This document shows, one piece after another, positions 1 to 10,400 of a DNA stretch of 20,662 nucleotides; the first letter of the stretch is position 1, and every line of letters begins with the position of its first letter. The position numbers were made by a program, and so were the translations under genes. The stretch lies in the NCBI GenBank assembly GCA_005223375.1, contig RXOD01004548.1, forward strand, positions 1-20,662. The letters are read 5' to 3'. Source of the stretch: Amoebophrya sp. AT5.2. Taxonomy: Eukaryota; Sar; Dinophyceae; Syndiniales; Amoebophryaceae. The notes under the pieces are model-generated. The model saw only the letters and a program-made list of their open reading frames with translations, was not told where the DNA came from and searched no databases.

Positions 1-1410
1 CTGCCGCTGCAGGGCGAGACTCGCAGCCAGATCCTCAACAGCGGCAGCTATGAAAACAAGAAACTGTGCCACGCCAGTACGGGCTTCCTGCACCCGAAGC
101 AGGTTTTGCGCTGGGGGCTCACCTTCTACGAGTACTGCCTCGAGTCTTGCGCGAAAGCGCACAAGCGCAGACGCGAACCGGGCCCGGATGACAACTACGA
201 ACTGACGCGAGCGAATCTGAAAAAGCGAGTGCTCGACCCCATGGAAAAAGATCGCGAGACGATGCAGGCTACCCTGCAGACGCAGCTGCGCGAGTGCTTC
301 GATGCCATGGGGGGCTACATGAAGAAGCTGATCTACACCCGTCTACAAACACACCACAAGCGTCAGTGCCGCAAAATCGAGCAGGTGTTCGGGAGAGTTA
401 TTCTGCCTGCGCTGGAGGGCATCGCGGCGGATAAGCAGGCGCTCCGGGACGAGTACGGCGGAAGTGCCGACCAGGTGCCGGCGGAGCTCGCCAACCGGGA
501 CGCGGCGAACAAGTGGGAGCGGGCCGACTTTCGTTTCGACAACAGTATGTCCGACGCGACAACAGTATGTCTGTATTACGTTGCAAGTGTTTGTATTACG
601 TTTGCAAGCGGCGACATGCTCGCCGACATGCTCGCAAAGCTGGTCGCCAGAGGCGACGTTCAGCGGTTTGCGGACCACGGGGACGACGAGCAGTACGTGA
701 TCTACCGCCGCCGCAGTGGGGGCGACGAGGCCGGGAACGACGTGAGCAACACTTTCATCGCGCTCCACGAGGACGCGGACGGTGCCGGGGCCCGGGGCGG
801 CGCGCACCTGTTCGTCGACGCAACGCTCGAGCGCGGTCGGCGCATGTACGGACTGGACCCGGAAACAGCGGACAGGAAAGCGGTCCAGCACTGGCAGCGC
901 GAAGCCGTCTGGGCCCTGTTTTCCAAGCTGAACCGCGACACGTTTGCGAAGCGCGTCGACTACGACGCCGGCGCGGACCCGGAGCTAAACCTGCCGGCAG
1001 GCGAGAAAATTTACCCCACCTGGCTGGTGACGCCGGGCTTTCGCGGCCCGCAAGACGCGAACCACCAGGAGAATAAGAAGTACGCGGAGAACGACGATGT
1101 CGTGAGAACGAAGCGCAGGCCTTTCTTCGACGGCCACGAGCAGGAGCCCTACTCCTGGGCGAAGAAACTGGGCGAGATTGCTGTCACCGAGCGGCCAGCC
1201 TTTCGGGAGCTGCTGGGGTACGAGAAGATGAGAACACACCAAAACTCGAACCTCAGCAGGGAGGTTTTTGTCGAAGGCTTAGGGTTCGTAGAGGAGGACA
1301 TGAAGTCGCTGGAGGACGCAGTCGTCCGTGAGATCAAGGCCACGAGAACGGCGGACGATCCCGAGTACGACGCTGCCAGTTTTGGGGGTGCATGCGCAGC
1401 ATGGGAATAA
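1..1410 (+). CDS. Unrecognised protein, 5'-truncated by the window edge
   Basis: The frame is open from base 1 to a TAA at 1408-1410, giving 469 codons with no convincing start, so the gene begins left of the window. I recognise no family. The protein looks soluble and charged. Its first third is helical and rich in Lys, Arg and Glu (LTRANLKKRVLDPMEKD, around 210-250). The C-terminal third has aromatic and proline-containing stretches (YPTWLVTPGFRG; EQEPYSWAKKLG). No signal peptide or membrane segment is visible in the part present. Bases 538-635 are a cluster of short tandem duplications giving an odd hydrophobic patch (TVCLYYVASVCITFASG) unlike its surroundings. This may be a recent insertion or a small stop-free intron, for example 565-639 (GTATGT to AAAG, 75 nt, phase 0). 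Coding status rests on length, composition and frame continuity. Confidence 0.72.
   Translation: MPLQGETRSQILNSGSYENKKLCHASTGFLHPKQVLRWGLTFYEYCLESCAKAHKRRREPGPDDNYELTRANLKKRVLDPMEKDRETMQATLQTQLRECFDAMGGYMKKLIYTRLQTHHKRQCRKIEQVFGRVILPALEGIAADKQALRDEYGGSADQVPAELANRDAANKWERADFRFDNSMSDATTVCLYYVASVCITFASGDMLADMLAKLVARGDVQRFADHGDDEQYVIYRRRSGGDEAGNDVSNTFIALHEDADGAGARGGAHLFVDATLERGRRMYGLDPETADRKAVQHWQREAVWALFSKLNRDTFAKRVDYDAGADPELNLPAGEKIYPTWLVTPGFRGPQDANHQENKKYAENDDVVRTKRRPFFDGHEQEPYSWAKKLGEIAVTERPAFRELLGYEKMRTHQNSNLSREVFVEGLGFVEEDMKSLEDAVVREIKATRTADDPEYDAASFGGACAAWE
538..635 (+). repeat. Cluster of short tandem duplications inside the first gene
   Basis: Three adjacent duplications are readable. 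GACAACAGTATGTC occurs at 538-551 and 558-571 (20-bp period). TGTATTACGTTGCAAG at 572-587 recurs with one extra T at 592-608. CGACATGCTCGC is perfectly duplicated in tandem at 612-623 and 624-635, producing DMLADMLA. The host frame stays open throughout. Confidence 0.85.
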
Positions 1411-2188
1411 AGTTGAAGTATAGTAGTAAAGAGTGACTCGGGCGGGAACCGGCCCAGTGGTCCTGACCACGATCATACTGTCGAGCGCGAACGTGAAGGG
1501 AAAAGAAGAGACATGCGAGTAAGTTGTTTTACTGAGCACAACAATCTGGGCGGCGCGGATTTTCTGAATACCTGCGCGGCTTTTTTTTGAGTACAAGCTC
1601 GCGGTAACCACTTAGGTGGCAAAGATGAATCGCATTGCTGATGCCGTAGCAAAAAGTAGAACTACAGCGACAATGAAACGGATGTGCTGAAGTATATACC
1701 AGCAGTGAGAAAAAAAAGTCCTGCTTCCCTTCGCAGCAAAAAGAACATGTGAGATCGAAGAACGACCGAAGTTCGACCTGCTGACGCATCGGGACAGCCG
1801 TTCGGAATCAGGGTCATCGTCACATCTCGGCTCATGACGCGTATTGTGAGAACAGACGAAATCGCTTATTTGCCGCGTTCATTACTCGACGGCGTGAATC
1901 GGTCTTCATGTCGCATGTGCCTCGTGTCTGGAAGTTATGTCAGGGTCAGTCGTCTTGAAATAAGTACTCTGTTCTTTGTGATGCGTTGACTTGTACTGAA
2001 CTTCACTCCCCGCACACACATGCACAGAGGCAGTCCCAAATAAAGCTACGATACCGAAAGCTCGCAATATGCTTGGCACCACTTCTTGCCAGCCTTTTCT
2101 ATCAAGCTGGAGCAGTTCACTCACCCCCAAAAATTCTTCGCTTTCGCAGACCTAGGCTTTCTTTCCTTTCGCTTTCTAATCAAACGGA
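1411..2188. other. Intergenic region, no gene seen
   Basis: About 780 bases between the first gene and the dehydrogenase. All frames are short and lack coding character. The last 40 bases before the ATG at 2189 are pyrimidine-rich (around 2156-2178), as might be seen in a 5' leader. I see no RNA gene or repeat. Confidence 0.5.
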
Positions 2189-3628
2189 ATGGGCGCCCAA
2201 GCCGGGAAGACGGCGCAGTTTTTCTTTGAGGGCCGTGCCCGGTTCAACCGCACTGGGTATCAGAACGCGGTGCAGACCAACCCCGACCGGTTTCAGTACG
2301 TCCACGAGGTCGTTTTGACGGACCGGGTCTACTTGGTCACCGGTGCCAACAGCGGCCTGGGCAAGCAGGTGTGCGAGTTCCTCGCGCGGCGCGGCGCGGG
2401 CAAAGTGTACATGGTGTGTCGCAGCGTCGAGCGCGGCAACGCGGCGAAAGAGGACATCGTGCGGAGCATAACGGAGGCGGAGCCCTCCTCCGCAGCAGCG
2501 AACGAGCTTGCGGAGATCAGCCCCGCGTTTCCACCGTCGCGAGAAGGCCTGGAAAGCGTGCTGGAAGTGGTGGAAGCCGATTGCGGGGAACGGCAGTCTT
2601 TGGACAGGATGTGGAAAACAATCAACCCGCCGCGCCTGGACGGGTTGCTCTGCAACGCGGGGGCGTTAACCTGGGAGCCCCGGTTCACGTCCGAAAAACT
2701 AGAGCAGACGCTCGCCGCGCAGCTGGTGTTTGGCTGTTACTACTTGACGACCAAACTCGCCCTGCCGGTCATGGAGAGGACGTCGGAGCTGGAGTCGGAG
2801 GTCAAGGGAGTCGGGGAGGCCGCAAGATGTTGTACCAACAACGTCGTTCCGCGGGCGGTCTTCGTGAGCAGCGGGGGGATGTACAACACTAAGTGGCCGG
2901 GGTTCGGGAAGATCGTGGTGAAGCCGGAAGACGTGGAGACCACCGCGTCGGCGAATAGCCGCGTGGAGAAGTTCGACGGCCAGATGCAGTACGCGTACGC
3001 GAAGCGGGGACAGGTGATCCTCGCGGAGGAGCTGGCGAAAGGGACGCCCTCCTCGTCCGCAGCAGCGGAGAACAGTGGTAACAAAGGCTCGGCATTCCAG
3101 ACCGGCGCAGTGAGAGTGGTGTCGTGCCATCCGGGGTGGGCGGACACACCGGGAGTGCGGGAGGCGTACGGCAGCTCCGCAGCACTGCTGGAGCCCATGC
3201 GAACGCCGTGGGAGGTACTGTTGCGTTCGTGTTTGGTGTGAATGTGCATTTCGTACGAATGTAGATTAAATTTTTTATCAGAGTCAATTGTCGGTCGGAC
3301 GGTAAGGTAGAGTATGAAGGAGGACGTATGGGATGCGCCAAAAGAGGCGACAGCAAGGCTTGTATCTGGTGCCGGAGATCAATCGATGCGGAAAGGGCAA
3401 AAGCAAGGCTTGACATTGAAAAAAAAACACACACAGGGCGCTAAGGGTATCTGCTGGCTGCTGGCCGCGGCAGGGAGCGAAATCGATTCGGGGGCATTTT
3501 ACTTGGATTGCGCTCCGCAAGACAAACACCTGGACGGCTTTCTCTCTTCATCATCGCACACCGAGAATACACCAAAAGAGGTGCGTTCGTTTCTGCGCAG
3601 CCTGGAGAAGATGGCTACCGCGCTATGA
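2189..3628 (+). CDS. DHRS12: Short-chain dehydrogenase/reductase, DHRS12-like, two exons
   Basis: Best model is join(2189..3214, 3437..3628), 405 residues. It is an NAD(P)-dependent short-chain dehydrogenase/reductase. The Rossmann glycine motif TGANSGLG is at residues 51-58, CNAG at 155-158, the catalytic serine in SSGG at 227-230, and the YxxxK pair at Tyr268 and Lys272. HPGWADTPGV (from residue 314) and SSGGMY are, from memory of the family, typical of DHRS12 and relatives. Read without splicing, the frame runs into a TGA at 3239-3241. Removing a phase-0 GT-AG intron (3215-3436) attaches a tail beginning GAKGICWLL and containing GAFYLDCAP. That matches the GADT..WLAL and GRFF.D stretches expected at the DHRS12 C-terminus. 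Start chosen as the first ATG, giving the usual 50-residue lead before the glycine motif. The physiological substrate is not known for this family. An Ala/Ser-rich insert follows the cofactor site. Confidence 0.88.
3215..3436 (+). other. Intron of the DHRS12-like gene
   Basis: GTACTG donor after GGGAG, and an ACACACACAG acceptor preceded by an A-run rather than a pyrimidine tract. It is 222 nt, phase 0, and contains an in-frame TGA at 3239. An 11-base direct repeat (AGCAAGGCTTG) occurs twice inside, about 52 bases apart. Confidence 0.85.
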
Positions 3629-4510
3629 ATTCGAAGCAGCTTGTGGCAGCGCAAACCTTTTTAGAATCTTATGCTGTAGTTTTACGCGCCGGCAAGAGCA
3701 AGGATATACTAACACTAAGGCTATGAACAAGGGCTTGTCCCTCTGTGCAGTAAAGGAGCCCGCACTCGGTGTCGATCTTCGGTCTCTCAATTCTGCGGCA
3801 GAAAGAAGCCGTGATGCTGGACCGATCTCGAAATAACTGTTCTACACCTTGCGGCTGCTGAATCAATGGTGCAAGCATGCTCAGATGTCTTCCTCCTGCC
3901 TTTCCTCCTGCTGATCGGCAAACAAGGCTGTGTCGAGCTATCGTCGAAATATCCGGTCTGTCGCCGTGAGGCGCTCAGGAAGGTCTTTTGTCGCTAGGTT
4001 CAAGTCTTGACATCGGTCCTTTTTTACAATTTCTGTGCTTGGATACGGAAGCCCTGCGGCTGTTGCGGCGTCGTGTCTTGCCGGTTGATCGGTTGAACGG
4101 TTGAACAAGCTGAAGCCAGTTTTTGCAAACACACCCCTACGCTCGTCTCCATGCAAGCCGTTTTCCAAACCAATTTTCTCAGACAGGACGAGTGCAAGTC
4201 CTAGTCCAGTGAATTACTTACTTAGTCACTACATGTTTGTCATTGTTTTTGTTGCGCCTGGTTTGCAGGCGCGACCTTTTCAACTTTGTGTAGCCTCAGT
4301 AGGGAGGACACAAGACGGTGCTACGGACGTGAAATTTGTATTTTTTTGTTTAGGTTCTACAGTAGGTGAACACGGTACGTACCTAAACCTCCTTTCGCCG
4401 ACGACACTTAGTAGCATACAGAGTCATTGAATAATTTCCTCTCCACCTGCAAAATGTTGAAGCAACGGTACTGAGAACCAACATAAGTCGTCAAGACTCG
4501 GACTCCAAAG
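3629..4510. other. Intergenic region, no gene seen
   Basis: About 880 bases with no frame of convincing coding character on either strand. It is more AT-rich than the flanking genes, with T-runs around 4019-4026 and 4340-4347. No RNA gene or mobile element recognised. Confidence 0.5.
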
Positions 4511-7228
4511 ATGAAAATGGTGCATGAGAAGACAAAGACGCTTCGGTGTTTTTTGGTGCTGGTGGTTCATCTCGCCACAAGACAGGAAACACAGGGTCAG
4601 GGCGCGCTGTTGCTCAGCGCGCCCAGGAGCGCGGAGCCGTTGCAGCTCTCCGCAACTCCAAGTGCGCAGGCAACTCCAAGCGAGCAGGCAACTCCAAGTG
4701 AGCAGGCAACTCCAAGTACGCAGGAAAGTACCAGTACGCAGGAAAGTCCAAGTACGCAGGAAAGTCCAAGTGGGCGGCAGCAAGTGGAGCTCGAGCACCA
4801 GGCCCCCGCCTCTTTCGTCGCAAAAACAGAGGCACAACAGCTCGCTGGCAACGTAGCTTCCGCCGCTGCTGCGCCCCCTTTGGCCCCGCCGGAGGACACC
4901 ACGTTTGGACTGCAGAACAATGGTGGATTTAGTTGCTACCTGAACGCCGCGCTGCAGACCCTGCTGCACGTCCCGGCCATCCGTTCCTTCCTCCACACCA
5001 CATTCTGCGCGGGTGCCATCCCCGAGAACGACCCGCAGCACAGGCAGCGCGGGCTCTTTTGCCAGGTGTGGCGCGCCGTCGCGAGGGTGAACGCGGTGAG
5101 CAGGAAAGCACGGATGCCGTTTGGTGGATCCAGCGCCGGAAGCAAAGAGGAAAGAACAGAGGCAACGGAACAGCTGCAGCTTGCGGTGCGCACCTGGCAC
5201 GACACGCTGCAGGCCCCTAGACGGGCAGAGGCAGGCCGACCTGGTGGACGAAGGGAGGATCCGGACGCCTTGCACCGCGTGTTCGGGCGCGGAACGCAGG
5301 AAGACGCACAGGAAGTCTGGGCGCACCTCGGGATGCTCGTTGTGGGAGAGGCCGGGTTCTGGGACCAGTGGGCGGACGTAGTGCTGCCGCTGCGCGTCCG
5401 CGAGGCCAGTGTTCTGCCGCGAACCATGCACGCGCTGGACCCCACCAGGACGATGACGAACGCGCAAATCATGTTATGATCCGATGGCGAGGTCCGATGG
5501 AGAGACTGACCGATCGAGGCGGTCTGAGATGAAAAGTTTGCTAGCTAGTGACTGCGAGCCGGCGAATTTTGGGTATTGTCTAGAAAAGCGAGGTGCTGCA
5601 GGCGCCGGATGCGATTGATTAGGCGCTTTGCTGTCGCGATCGGTTTCAGCGAGCGAGCACTAGCGATGCTTATTTTCTAGGGACAAGCGCTGGGGTTAAG
5701 CGGGTCACTTGAGCCATTCATGGCGAGAACGAAAAATGTGGGGGAGGGTTCCAATCAGGGGCTTCAGCGAAGTGTTCTCTTGGGGTCGATCGATTGCTTT
5801 TCATCATCTGCCGCTTCCCTTCTAACCTCGGAGAAAGTGTACGCGGGGCGACGCGCGCGCCTGAAGGTCGTGCCCGGCCCCGCGCAAATGGAGCCGTTCT
5901 GCACCGTGGCTTTGGATGCTCCGGCGGTCTCGCCGGACCCCGATCCGCTGTGGTTTCGGCTGCCGGACCTGCACGGGAAGGAGTTTGTCACGCTGCAAGA
6001 GCTCTTGAACGAGCGGTTCACAAGGCCGGAGCTGGCTCGTGCGGAAACCCCTTTGGACATGTTTTCCAAGGACCAGCAGAATGCCTCGTGTCGGTACCGG
6101 CAGACCGAAAAGGACCTGTGGCTGAAGAGGTGGTCCGTGGCGTCTACTGCTCGGAGACAGGGCGTGGGCACGAGGGGGACGAGAAAAATAGTGCAGCAGG
6201 AGCCGTACTACGCGATTTACAAACTGCCGCAGATCAACAACATCGTGCGTCCTTTCAGTCCTGCGGCTTCGGGGGTGCCCGTAACTGTCGGCGGAGCAGC
6301 AGCAGCAGCCTCTCCGAAGGCGAGTTCGTCTGCAGGAGCGAACCCCAAACCCCCCGCAGCGGCCGCCGGGCCCCTCGTGATTAACATCGCTAGGTACGAC
6401 CGGGACCGGCGGAAGAATCTGACGCCCGTGGAGGTCCCCTTGGTACTGGAGCTGCCGCGCGCGTATTTTTCTTCCCAGTCCGCGGCGCCGCAGCCCAGCA
6501 GGGGGCCCTGGCGGTACCTGCTGCGGTCTCTGGCGTACCACGCCGGGGGGGACTCGCTGGACGGCGGCCACTGGATGGCGTTCGCCAGGATCGGACCCGC
6601 GCCCGCGCGGGCCTCCGACCTGGTGTGGTTCTGGTTCAGCGACATGGAGATTAAGCGGTGCAGCAGCGCGGCCGCGTTCAAGACAAAGACGCTACGGGGC
6701 GACGAGGTGCGCGCCGGCGTCACTCTCGCTGTGTACGAAGAGGTTACGGGGAGCTTCGAGGACGACATTCCGGCAACACCACCGAGATTGCGGGGCGCGT
6801 TCGAGTACGACGCGCAGTACGAAAATGACCCCGCGATCCCGTTCGAGCAGCAGCGAAACCCCACACTCCCGATGGAGATCGGAAACTGGCGAGTGGAAAA
6901 AGGCAAAACAATCGAGGAGGAGGAGCCGGCAGTCGAGGTGGAAGGAGATTCTCAAGAAGTTCCGCCGCAGTTCTCAGATGTTCCGTCGAGTGGTGGAGGA
7001 GGAGGTGCGAACAGAGCGGAGGGTGCGAATAGAGCGGAGGGTGCGGGCAGGGCACAGGCCGCGGGCAGAAGATCGGCAACGGCCGTGGGCGGACCGCGTA
7101 AAGGAAATGCTCGTGCGGGTCCCAGCAGCGCTGCCGCTGTGATTCCCAGCAAACCTCCGAACGTGGGGGGAGACGGTAAAACCACGGGCGCGGAGCCGGG
7201 TGCGAAGGCGACGACCTCTTGCAGCTGA
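4511..7228 (+). CDS. Ubiquitin-specific protease (peptidase family C19), at least two exons
   Basis: Cysteine protease fold that removes ubiquitin or a related modifier from proteins. Exon 1 (from ATG 4511) carries the Cys box GLQNNGGFSCYLNAALQ, with the nucleophile Cys142 at 4934-4936, and the GTQEDAQEVW box at residues 261-270. Exon 2, open from 5681, carries INIARYDRDRRKN (the family's LKRF-like stretch), YLLRSLAYHAGG, and GGHWMAFAR with the catalytic His at 6569-6571. FWFSDMEIK follows, with the probable third catalytic Asp at 6641-6643. All three catalytic positions are thus present, so an active enzyme is likely. The zinc-knuckle cysteines of the finger region are not evident. Residues 11-21 (LRCFLVLVVHL) form a hydrophobic core after basic residues and resemble a signal peptide, unusual for this mostly cytosolic or nuclear family. 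Seven 18-bp repeats follow. The C-terminus after about 6850 is acidic, then Ala/Gly-rich low complexity. The exact intron is unsettled. TGA ends the gene at 7226-7228. Confidence 0.85.
4652..4777 (+). repeat. Seven 18-bp tandem repeats in the protease N-terminus
   Basis: Seven consecutive 18-bp units, e.g. GCAACTCCAAGTGAGCAG, drifting to GAAAGTCCAAGTACGCAG in the later units. They encode ATPSEQ, ATPSTQ and ESPSTQ hexapeptides. This forms a flexible Ser/Thr/Gln linker between the hydrophobic N-terminus and the catalytic domain. Confidence 0.95.
5378..5680 (+). other. Putative intron of the ubiquitin-specific protease; boundaries uncertain
   Basis: Exon 1's frame hits TGA at 5477-5479 and exon 2's frame is closed by TAG at 5678-5680, so an intron must lie between the two catalytic halves. 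Preferred: donor GTAGTG at 5378 and acceptor TATTTTCTAG ending 5680, both phase 0. Alternative: donor GTTATG at 5473 with acceptor TTAAG ending 5700 (both phase 2), which keeps about 31 more residues of exon 1. Sequence alone does not decide. Confidence 0.5.
7004..7057 (+). repeat. Three 18-bp repeats in the protease C-terminus
   Basis: GGTGCGAACAGAGCGGAG is repeated at 7022-7039 with one change, then diverges at 7040-7057. Encodes GANRAE, GANRAE, GAGRAQ. The unit length matches the N-terminal repeats but the sequence is unrelated. Confidence 0.85.
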
Positions 7229-7485
7229 TCAATAAAGCGCCGCCGCAGTATCCGTTTCAAATTAAGCCTGACGTATATCTTTGTCCACTTCGGATGTGTA
7301 CGTTTACCCTAAGGTCCGCACTCGTCTTTTCGGAATTACAAGACTCGCTTGCTTTGTTCAATTTCATTGACTTAAGCGACAATCGAATTCAACAATGCGC
7401 GATCGGATGCAGCACGGTATTGGACGGAAGTTTGCTGATGCTCATCCCGTTTCGTAGCACGAACTGGTACAAAGATAAGACGTAG

Positions 7486-10400
7486 TGTACGAATAAATAT
7501 GAACAATACAGGTCTCGAGGCCGAGGGGAAGCTGGTGTAGAACATGCGGCGAAGGCGACTCTCACCGGCGAGAACAGAACAGACGATGAATCAACAGTAG
7601 ACGGGAGCGGCACAGACACTACAGAAGACGAAAAAACTGCAACTACCAGCGAAGCAGTAGCTGCAGCTCCGAACAGTGGAGGCGGCGCCGAGTGGATTCG
7701 AAGGCGAAACCGGGGTGGGCGCGAGGGATTTTCCACCCGCGAGTACTCCGCAGTGGGGAGCACCGATGGAAAAAGCAATGGGTGGTTTCGAGGAAATAAC
7801 AAAAGGAAAAAAAAACAAAAAAAAAGAAAAGAAAAATCGACTGAAAATGAATGGTTTGAAGCAGTTGAACTGGCCAGACTGCTTCGGTTCGTCGAGGGGG
7901 GAGACGCCTGTGGGGGAGTTGCGCCTCCTACCGGGACCTGCCTTGACGGGACCGGGGTTGCCATAAAAACCGAAGTTGTCATCGAAAGCGAGAAGATCAG
8001 GATCGTAGAAACCAAGACCTTCGAAAAGAAATGCGTGTACGAGTGGATGCGGCAGGAAAATCACCTCATCTGCATTGATGAGGATGGCGAACTCGACGGC
8101 AAGTGCATTATTGCTGCAGCGGCGCGTGCCATCGTTCGAGTAACTCTGTTTCTGCTCCTTGTCCTCAGAGCAAGAGAGAGTACTGCACCTGGGGACGCGC
8201 GGTTGCGAAGCGGAGGAAACAACGAACGCTCCTCGTCTTCGTCCTCGTCCTCGTCCAGGAAACAGCGTCGTCGTCGCGGCTCAAGACCCGAGGGAGACCA
8301 TGCGGGGTTGTTATTGTTCATATTTATTTGCATAGTAGTCTACATAATAGTATGGCCAACGTTCATTAGAAGGGTAGAACATGAAGTCGTTGCCCGGGCT
8401 TCTGCTTTGTCCAGGATAAGAGGACTCCACGAGGAACAGGGCGCTGAGCTCGCTGAGCAAAAGGCGCAAGGTGCGGGGGAGAGCGCTGATGGCGATGTAT
8501 CCTCACTCGAGGCTGACGCGGGGGACAACGTCCACCTTGTCGAGGGTGCGGACGAAAATGCTGTCTCTCCCGATGCACCAGTTGACGAGAACGATCGGCG
8601 CGCGGTAGACGAAGCGAAAGATGCTGTCACGCTGACAGCACCACCGGGTGGAGCGGAGTTACGAGATGGGGCTGAAGCTTTTCCCGGACAGAGCGCTGGG
8701 CCGCACACGGGTGAGGCGATCGCCTCCTCCCCGCTGGGCACCGTCGAACTCGAACCACCGACAGGGCCAACGCGAGCTGGAACTGAAAATCCTGAGGCGG
8801 GGCCGAACAGTCGAAAGAACCCAGAAGCGCAAGAAGCAGATGAAACTGACCTACAAGGCGGTGACGATGGACCTGTACAACCAGTGCTTGTTCCTGTTGC
8901 TAGTGAACCTGCTGCACCTGAGGTCGACGAAGTAAAGATCAAACGGGCACCGGCCAGGGGCAATGCGCGTGGCCCGAGGTCGCCGCAGCTCCCACGAGCA
9001 GCCGGCGAGGTGAATGGGCCGTGTCGCGCGGACCCAACATTTGACGACGACGCCTCCGAAGGAACTGACCCTGCCGAACACGACCTGAATCCATGGGGGG
9101 GTGTTCCACTTGTCGAGTATGCCCCGGCGGCGGGCCACAGCAACCTAAGGATCGGAGCAGTCAACGCGGAGAGTGCCGGCCCTGGCCAAGATCAGTTTTC
9201 CGAAATAATAGAGTTTGCTCGGTGGAGAAAACTGGGGGTCGTAGCGCTGAGCGAATTTGACTACGTCAAGGGGGCTCTTGAGAACGCTGAGCTGTTTCAT
9301 AGGATGTCTCGCCGGGCTGCTGCGGCTGGGGATACTATCACAGAAGACGAAGGAGTTGACGCTCCTGCTGGGCCTAGGTGGATCCACCACGTCAACTACG
9401 ATTTGGTATGGACGAACGGGGCGGGAATTCTTATCGTAGACAAGGAGCTTCGGCGCCAGGTGCGGAAACTGCATGCTGAGGGGAAGGAAGCTGAGCTTGC
9501 ACGTGCAGTGAGGTGGAGGCCACGCATGTTGGCGCTATACCTCGACGAGATAGTGATCGCTGCCGCATATTCACCCACGCGCGACCAGACTGCTGCTGCC
9601 GAGGAATTCGACCGGGGACTGCTTGAGCTGATGACGGAGATGAAAAGAAGGAAGCAAGACAAATGGAAGTTCCGCGTGTGTCTTGGCGACTTCAACGCCC
9701 AGGTCGGGGCTGATGAGTTCGGCGGGATGTCGGTGCACGGCGGCTGGGGAATGCAGAAGTCCACGGCGCGCGGGAGGAAACTGGCGCGTCGGCTTAACGA
9801 GCAGAACTTTGTTTTGGCCGGCTCGCACTTCGAGGCTGCTGGTGGTGATTACACCACATTCTCCTCGGCGCTCGGCTCATCGGAGGTTGGCCATGCCATT
9901 GTTCCTGGGGGTTGTCTGCCTAAGTGCAGGGGGTATGAGCGTGTCGACCTCAACGTTGGCTGCCCGCACGACCCGGCTGGGCAGGCTTGGCTAAACAGCA
10001 AGCGTTACGCGCACAAGGCTTTGGAACTGTCGATCGAGATTCGCACTAAAAAGCAGTTGGTTGAAGAGGGAAAGGAGAAGAAGCTTCGTGGAATGCAGGT
10101 CGCCACGGCACTGCCAAGGGAGACAATCCAGTGGCTAAATGGGGACTTGCAGAGGAAGATCGAAGCTAATAGGGGCAGCTTCGGGCTGGGGGGACTGCAG
10201 CAGCACCTGATCGACGTCCTTCCCTCGATGCTGGTACCCAAGAGCAGCATCAAGATCCCGAAGAAGTTAAGCAAGAACCCGCCGCGACTTGCTGAGGATG
10301 CCTCTTGCCGCGCGAAGATGTGGCAGATCTTCAGCGAATCTGAATCGCTGATGGGCGGGAGGGTCTCGTGTGCCATCACGGCGGAGCAGGCGACGAAACA

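Noticed and set aside
4424..5467. Minus-strand open frame of 347 codons opposite protease exon 1
   Set aside because: It is antisense to the catalytic Cys exon; its repeats simply mirror the 18-bp repeats.
8340..9164. Minus-strand open frame of 274 codons opposite the LINE linker
   Set aside because: Ser/Ala/Pro-rich antisense of an acidic low-complexity segment; no motif, and the sense frame is continuous with the LINE.
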